From: Pseudomonadota bacterium
GTDB taxonomy: Bacteria > Pseudomonadota > Alphaproteobacteria > UBA8366 > GCA-2717185
Direction: 5' to 3'
NCBI GenBank assembly: GCA_027619655.1
Contig: JAQCHR010000114.1
Location: 1-8,910, forward strand
Length of the DNA stretch: 8,910 nucleotides
Both the position numbers and the translations under genes were made by a program. Below the pieces are notes generated by a model that did no database searches, was not told the DNA's origin, and saw only the letters and a list, made by a program, of their open reading frames with translations. Below are positions 6,461 through 8,910 of the stretch, one piece after another. How positions within the stretch are numbered: position 1 is the first letter of the stretch; each line of letters begins with the position of its first letter.

Positions 6461-6838
6461 ATGCGGATCGACGGCGTTTTGCCCCTCAATGCCGAGAATC
6501 GTGCATGGCGCCGAAGTGAACCGGGCGCCAGCACCCTGCCCCGTCGCACGCCGTTCCGGTTTTCGACCATCGATGTCATTCTCGACCTCTCGGCCGATGC
6601 CGCCGCCTATACAGGACACGACGCGAAGCACGGCACGCGACGCCACCAGTATCCTCCGGAAACTTATACCCAGTTCGGAACCCTGGCCTACAATGACAGC
6701 CCGGATACCGGCGACGGTTTGCAGGATGCCATCGTCCGGACCAGTGCCGCCAATCCGTCCCGGGTGAAGGTCGTGACCTTCGACGGCCAGTTGAATTTCC
6801 GGGAGGCGACGGAGAGCGGCGCCGAAATCGCCGGCTAG
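6461..6838 (+). CDS. Hypothetical 125-residue protein under sigma-54 control
   Basis: I do not recognise this protein. It begins MRIDGVLPLNAENRAWRR and is hydrophilic, with no signal peptide, membrane helix, cysteine or obvious metal motif. Features seen: a basic, proline-containing stretch near residues 17-33, a short possible helix IDVILDLSADAAAY near 37-50, an aromatic patch QYPPETYTQFGTLAYND near 63-79, and a C-terminal VKVVTFDGQLNF segment near 101-112. The C/G-rich third positions and the strong ribosome site support real coding. It stands alone between the divergent hydrolase operon and the next plus-strand gene, which has its own leader. The sigma-54 promoter suggests expression tied to a sigma-54 programme such as nitrogen use, flagella, carbon-source response or stress. 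In several alphaproteobacteria flagellar genes use such promoters, but nothing in the protein itself shows that role. It may be lineage-specific. Confidence 0.72.
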   Translation: MRIDGVLPLNAENRAWRRSEPGASTLPRRTPFRFSTIDVILDLSADAAAYTGHDAKHGTRRHQYPPETYTQFGTLAYNDSPDTGDGLQDAIVRTSAANPSRVKVVTFDGQLNFREATESGAEIAG

Positions 6839-6915
6839 ATCAGATCAGGGTTCAGGGCTGCGCCAGTCGGATTTTCTTTGCTCACCTGCGGAAAACGAGG
6901 TGGAACAAAGGCGCA

Positions 6916-6930
6916 TATAATCGTTATAAT
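6916..6930 (+). promoter_or_regulatory. Two overlapping-range -10 boxes (TATAAT twice), candidate promoter
   Basis: TATAAT occurs exactly at 6916-6921 and again at 6925-6930 in a short A/T island of otherwise G/C-rich DNA. The first box also pairs across TCG with TTATA (6924-6928) as a 5-bp dyad. No good -35 box lies 16-18 bases upstream of either, so an activator may be needed. Transcription from here would give a leader of about 85 bases for the gene at 7024, containing both hairpins described below. Confidence 0.4.
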
Positions 6931-6956
6931 TTGCAAATCGCCGAGCTGTTCGAACC

Positions 6957-6998
6957 GTGCGGGATGCACCCCATGCCGCACCAGGCCGGTATCGGCCT
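6957..6998 (+). other. Two tandem hairpins in the leader of the exported-protein gene
   Basis: The first hairpin pairs GTGCGGGATG (6957-6966) with CATGCCGCAC (6972-6981), nine of ten pairs matching with one G-G mismatch and a 5-base loop. One base later the second pairs AGGCCG (6983-6988) with CGGCCT (6993-6998) around a GTAT loop. They end 13 bases before the AGGAG ribosome site. No T-run follows, so they are not plain terminators. They may stabilise the mRNA or control translation. I recognise no known riboswitch. Confidence 0.4.
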
Positions 6999-7011
6999 CC
7001 GGCATACAATC

Positions 7012-7016
7012 AGGAG
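7012..7016 (+). promoter_or_regulatory. Ribosome binding site fixing ATG 7024
   Basis: AGGAG lies 7 bases before ATG 7024. It selects this start, which leads straight into a signal peptide, over the longer same-frame opening at TTG 6931, whose extra residues have no such site and would bury the signal peptide. Confidence 0.7.
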
Positions 7017-7023
7017 CCTCCCC

Positions 7024-7602
7024 ATGAACCTCCGTTTTCTCAAGGTCGTCATCGCGCTGTGTCTGAGCCTGGCCCTGTTCACGAAGGCCGGCTTTGCCGC
7101 CGACCCCAGTGATATTTTGCTGACGGACTCACTGAAGGAAACGGAACTTCGGATTGCCACGATCCTGAAGGACAAGATGAACGTTTCGGGCACATTGAGC
7201 ATTCCCGGCGCAAATTCCGAAGATCTGGTGTTGCGCTTTACGGTAAACAGTTCCGGGCCCAAGGCGGTGCCGCCAATCCAGGTCGTTATTGACGCGCCCA
7301 TCATCGGCCGCGACGCGCAGGGCGCCGTTACCTCGCAACTGATTGGCATCGCCAGCTATGCCGATGTGAAATTGACGCTGGACAAGCATCTGGAACAGCT
7401 CGAATGGGTCAACCGGTTCAACAGCCGCAACACGCCCGTCCGGTTCTACCTGACAGGTAACAAGATCGTCGTGGCATGGCATCTGCTGATTACGAGGAAA
7501 GAGCCGGTAACGGAAGACGCATTCATCACGGCGCTGAAATCGCTGATCCAGTCATGGCCCAACCTGATCGACGACATGAAAAGCAGTGGGATAATCGAAT
7601 AA
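7024..7602 (+). CDS. Exported protein with YbjN-like domain
   Basis: A 192-residue protein. Residues 1-25 form a Sec signal peptide: MNLRFLK basic start, hydrophobic core VVIALCLSLALF, and a likely cut after GFA before ADPSD. No lipobox is seen, so a soluble periplasmic product is expected. The mature part has a helical start (SLKETELRIATILKDKM), then strands such as DLVLRFTVNS and IQVVIDAP. Its last third, from about residue 122, reads LEWVNRFNSRNTPVRFYLTGNKIVVAWHL (given here in shortened form: WVNRFN, PVRFYL, KIVVAWHL) followed by a VTEDAFITALKSLIQSWP helix. This order of Asn-rich helix, two strands, then V-T-E-x-x-F helix resembles the YbjN family, which has a type III secretion chaperone-like fold. 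That assignment is moderate and rests on pattern only. It has its own leader with two hairpins and -10 boxes, and ends 19 bases from the convergent legB-like gene. Function is unknown. Confidence 0.85.
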   Translation: MNLRFLKVVIALCLSLALFTKAGFAADPSDILLTDSLKETELRIATILKDKMNVSGTLSIPGANSEDLVLRFTVNSSGPKAVPPIQVVIDAPIIGRDAQGAVTSQLIGIASYADVKLTLDKHLEQLEWVNRFNSRNTPVRFYLTGNKIVVAWHLLITRKEPVTEDAFITALKSLIQSWPNLIDDMKSSGIIE

Positions 7603-7617
7603 AGCCTGCGCCGGGCT
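7603..7617 (-). terminator. Weak possible hairpin between convergent gene ends
   Basis: The 19-base gap between the exported-protein stop and the dehydratase stop holds AGCCT...GGGCT, a 5-bp stem (one G-T pair) with a 5-base loop. On the minus strand it is followed by TTTATT, which overlaps the neighbouring stop codon. It is short, so it is offered only as a weak terminator for the minus-strand genes. Confidence 0.25.
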
Positions 7618-7621
7618 CCCT

Positions 7622-8629
7622 TTACGTCAGGTAGTCCGCCGACGCCCGGACGGCGCCGGCGGCGATACGGGCCCGCCACCAGTCCACGGTCCGCGCCACG
7701 CCATTATCCAGGTCTATCGCCGGCGTCCAGCCGCTCGCATCCCGCAACAGCCTGGAATCGGCCACCAACGCCCTGACTTCCGAAGCCTCGGGACGAAAAC
7801 GCGCCGCATCCTCGACAACGGGCTTGTTCGCACCGGTAACCGCCAGCACCCGCTCCACCATATTTCCCACGGATACTTCGACACCCGTGCCGGCATTGTA
7901 GGGCCGCCCCGGCGTCACGCCCGCGGCTTCACCCATGGCCATGAAGGCATCGACCGTATTCGTCACGTAGTTGAAGTCCCGGGTCGGATTGAGATCGCCC
8001 AGCCGGATTTCCGGGCAATTGGGGTCAAGCGCCTGCCGGATCATCGTCGATAGCACCGCGCGTTCGCTCTGCCGCGGGCCGAAGGTATTGAACGGACGAA
8101 GAATGAAAACCGGCAGCGAAAAAGACCGCATATAGGCTTCCGCCATCATGTCGGCGGCAATCTTGCTGGCGGAGTAGGGCGACTGGCCCTGCAGCGGGTG
8201 GTCTTCCCCGATCGGCCGGGTCAACGCCGTGCCATATACCTCGCTCGTCGAGGTATGAATCACACGCCGGACGCCGTGATGGCGCGAGGCTTCCAGCACG
8301 TTCAGGGTGCCAGTGACATTCACATCCACATAGGATTGCGGCGCATCATAGGAATGGGGAATTGCGATCAGCGCCGCCAGATGGAAAACGATTTCCTGCC
8401 CGGCGACCAGCCGCTGGACAAACGCCGTATCGCGGATATCGCCGCGTCGCACCGCGACGGACGGCAGCATGCTGTCCGACAATTCGTCGAGCCAGCCATT
8501 CGTGCCGAAAGCGTTGTACTGGGCCAGTGCGGTAACCGTGGCGCCGGCGGCAACCAGCCCCTCGACAAGATGCGAGCCGATAAAGCCGTCCGCGCCAGTG
8601 ACCAGCACCTTTGTTCCGTTGTAGCTCAA
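7622..8629 (-). CDS. legB: LegB-type NAD-dependent sugar-nucleotide 4,6-dehydratase/epimerase
   Basis: An extended short-chain dehydrogenase/reductase of 335 residues acting on a nucleotide-activated sugar. Residues 7-20 (KVLVTGADGFIGSH) are the Rossmann NAD-binding loop. FHLAALIAIPHSY (82-94), HTSTSEVYGTA (125-135) and Y152-S-A-S-K156 form the active site, and RPFNTFGPRQ (178-187) and PTRDFNYV follow in the substrate half. YNAFGTNGWLD (38-48) and the IAIPHSY, STSEVYGTA and GQSPYSASK runs recall LegB, the UDP-GlcNAc 4,6-dehydratase of legionaminic acid synthesis. Related epimerases of polysaccharide loci cannot be excluded, because the usual catalytic Asp of RmlB-type dehydratases is Ser129 here. 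The start is TTG 8629: an in-frame TAA lies directly upstream, and GGGGGA stands a few bases before it. The gene follows a glycosyltransferase on the same strand by 95 bases, which fits a surface-glycan locus continuing to the right. No legC, neuB-type synthase or CMP-transferase gene is in the window. Confidence 0.88.
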   Translation of the reverse strand: MSYNGTKVLVTGADGFIGSHLVEGLVAAGATVTALAQYNAFGTNGWLDELSDSMLPSVAVRRGDIRDTAFVQRLVAGQEIVFHLAALIAIPHSYDAPQSYVDVNVTGTLNVLEASRHHGVRRVIHTSTSEVYGTALTRPIGEDHPLQGQSPYSASKIAADMMAEAYMRSFSLPVFILRPFNTFGPRQSERAVLSTMIRQALDPNCPEIRLGDLNPTRDFNYVTNTVDAFMAMGEAAGVTPGRPYNAGTGVEVSVGNMVERVLAVTGANKPVVEDAARFRPEASEVRALVADSRLLRDASGWTPAIDLDNGVARTVDWWRARIAAGAVRASADYLT

Positions 8630-8724
8630 TTAATTTCCCCCAACCATCGGACCTGCGGCGACGGGTATCGCGACGCAACCGCTATGGCAAGTTCTGACCG
8701 GCGCATCAAGGGAATTCCGAGGCT

Positions 8725-8910
8725 TCACGACTCCTGAGTTTCCTCCTGCAGGCCGTTCTCATAGAGTTGGCGGAACCGCGCGACGGTCCGTTCGAGCGAA
8801 AAATTTTCAACGATCCGCTGCCGCGCAGCCTGGCCGCGTTCGGCGCGATTTTCCGCGGCCCCCATCTCCCGGATCGCCGCCGCCAATGCATTCGCGTCGC
8901 GCGGCGGCAC
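8725..8910 (-). CDS. Glycosyltransferase family 4-type, C-terminal fragment
   Basis: The last 61 residues of a protein whose start lies beyond the right edge. VPPRDANALAAAIREMG, then an Arg/Ala-rich helix GQAARQRIVENFSLERTV and a final helix ARFRQLYENGL, are the standard C-terminal end of GT-B fold glycosyltransferases of group 1 (family 4), where PPxDxxALAxAI follows the nucleotide-sugar site. The frame is open to the edge, and the GTG at 8910 is an internal valine, not a start. Donor, acceptor and linkage cannot be told. The stop at 8725 is 95 bases before the legB-like TTG on the same strand, so the two probably share a glycan-synthesis operon read leftwards. Confidence 0.85.
   Translation of the reverse strand: MPPRDANALAAAIREMGAAENRAERGQAARQRIVENFSLERTVARFRQLYENGLQEETQES

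Noticed and set aside
6931..7023. TTG 6931 as the start of the exported protein
   Set aside because: It would place 31 unrelated residues before a clear signal peptide and lacks a ribosome site, while ATG 7024 has AGGAG at the right distance.
8652..8714. A promoter in the 95-base gap before the dehydratase gene
   Set aside because: TTGATG or TTGCCA can be found on the minus strand, but no acceptable -10 box follows at 16-18 bases. Cotranscription with the glycosyltransferase is the simpler reading.
8198..8737. A 179-codon plus-strand open frame
   Set aside because: It is antisense to the dehydratase active-site region and extends only because of codon bias. It has no start signal or motif.

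Overview
The window is high-GC DNA with strong G/C preference at third codon positions. Its E3 dihydrolipoyl dehydrogenase, M20/amidase/M81 hydrolase set and sigma-54 promoter fit a free-living alphaproteobacterium, perhaps a Rhodospirillales-type lineage. That taxonomic guess is inference only. No tRNA, rRNA, CRISPR array, insertion sequence or phage gene was seen.

Layout, left to right. (1) Positions 1-1589, plus strand: the last 424 residues of dihydrolipoyl dehydrogenase (lpdA), followed 20 bases later by a 97-residue two-helix membrane protein. (2) 1590-1751: a convergent gap packed with dyads, including a 20-bp perfect palindrome with a T-run facing the minus strand (terminator) and a separate 18-bp perfect palindrome. 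(3) 1752-6172, minus strand: a probable catabolic operon of three hydrolases, read from right to left as M20-family metallopeptidase, amidase-signature amidase (joined by an ATGA overlap), then an M81/MlrC-like zinc hydrolase. The MlrC-like gene carries a one-base deletion near codon 19 that separates its correct start and HETN motif from the rest of the protein. (4) 6173-6460: an AT-richer divergent region holding a near-consensus sigma-54 (-24/-12) promoter and several inverted repeats. (5) 6461-6838, plus: an unrecognised 125-residue protein driven by that promoter. (6) 6839-7023: a leader region with two -10-like boxes and two tandem hairpins, then 7024-7602, plus: an exported protein with a YbjN-like C-terminal half. 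(7) 7622-8910, minus: a LegB-type NAD-dependent sugar-nucleotide 4,6-dehydratase/epimerase with a TTG start, preceded by the C-terminal end of a family-4-type glycosyltransferase that runs off the window. This looks like the edge of a surface-polysaccharide or glycosylation locus.

The main points for a second look are the frameshifted MlrC gene inside an otherwise intact operon, the sigma-54 promoter with a dyad about 88 bp upstream of its predicted start serving an orphan gene, and the tandem hairpins in the leader of the exported YbjN-like protein. I see no convincing wholly new system. The sigma-54-driven orphan is the least explained part.
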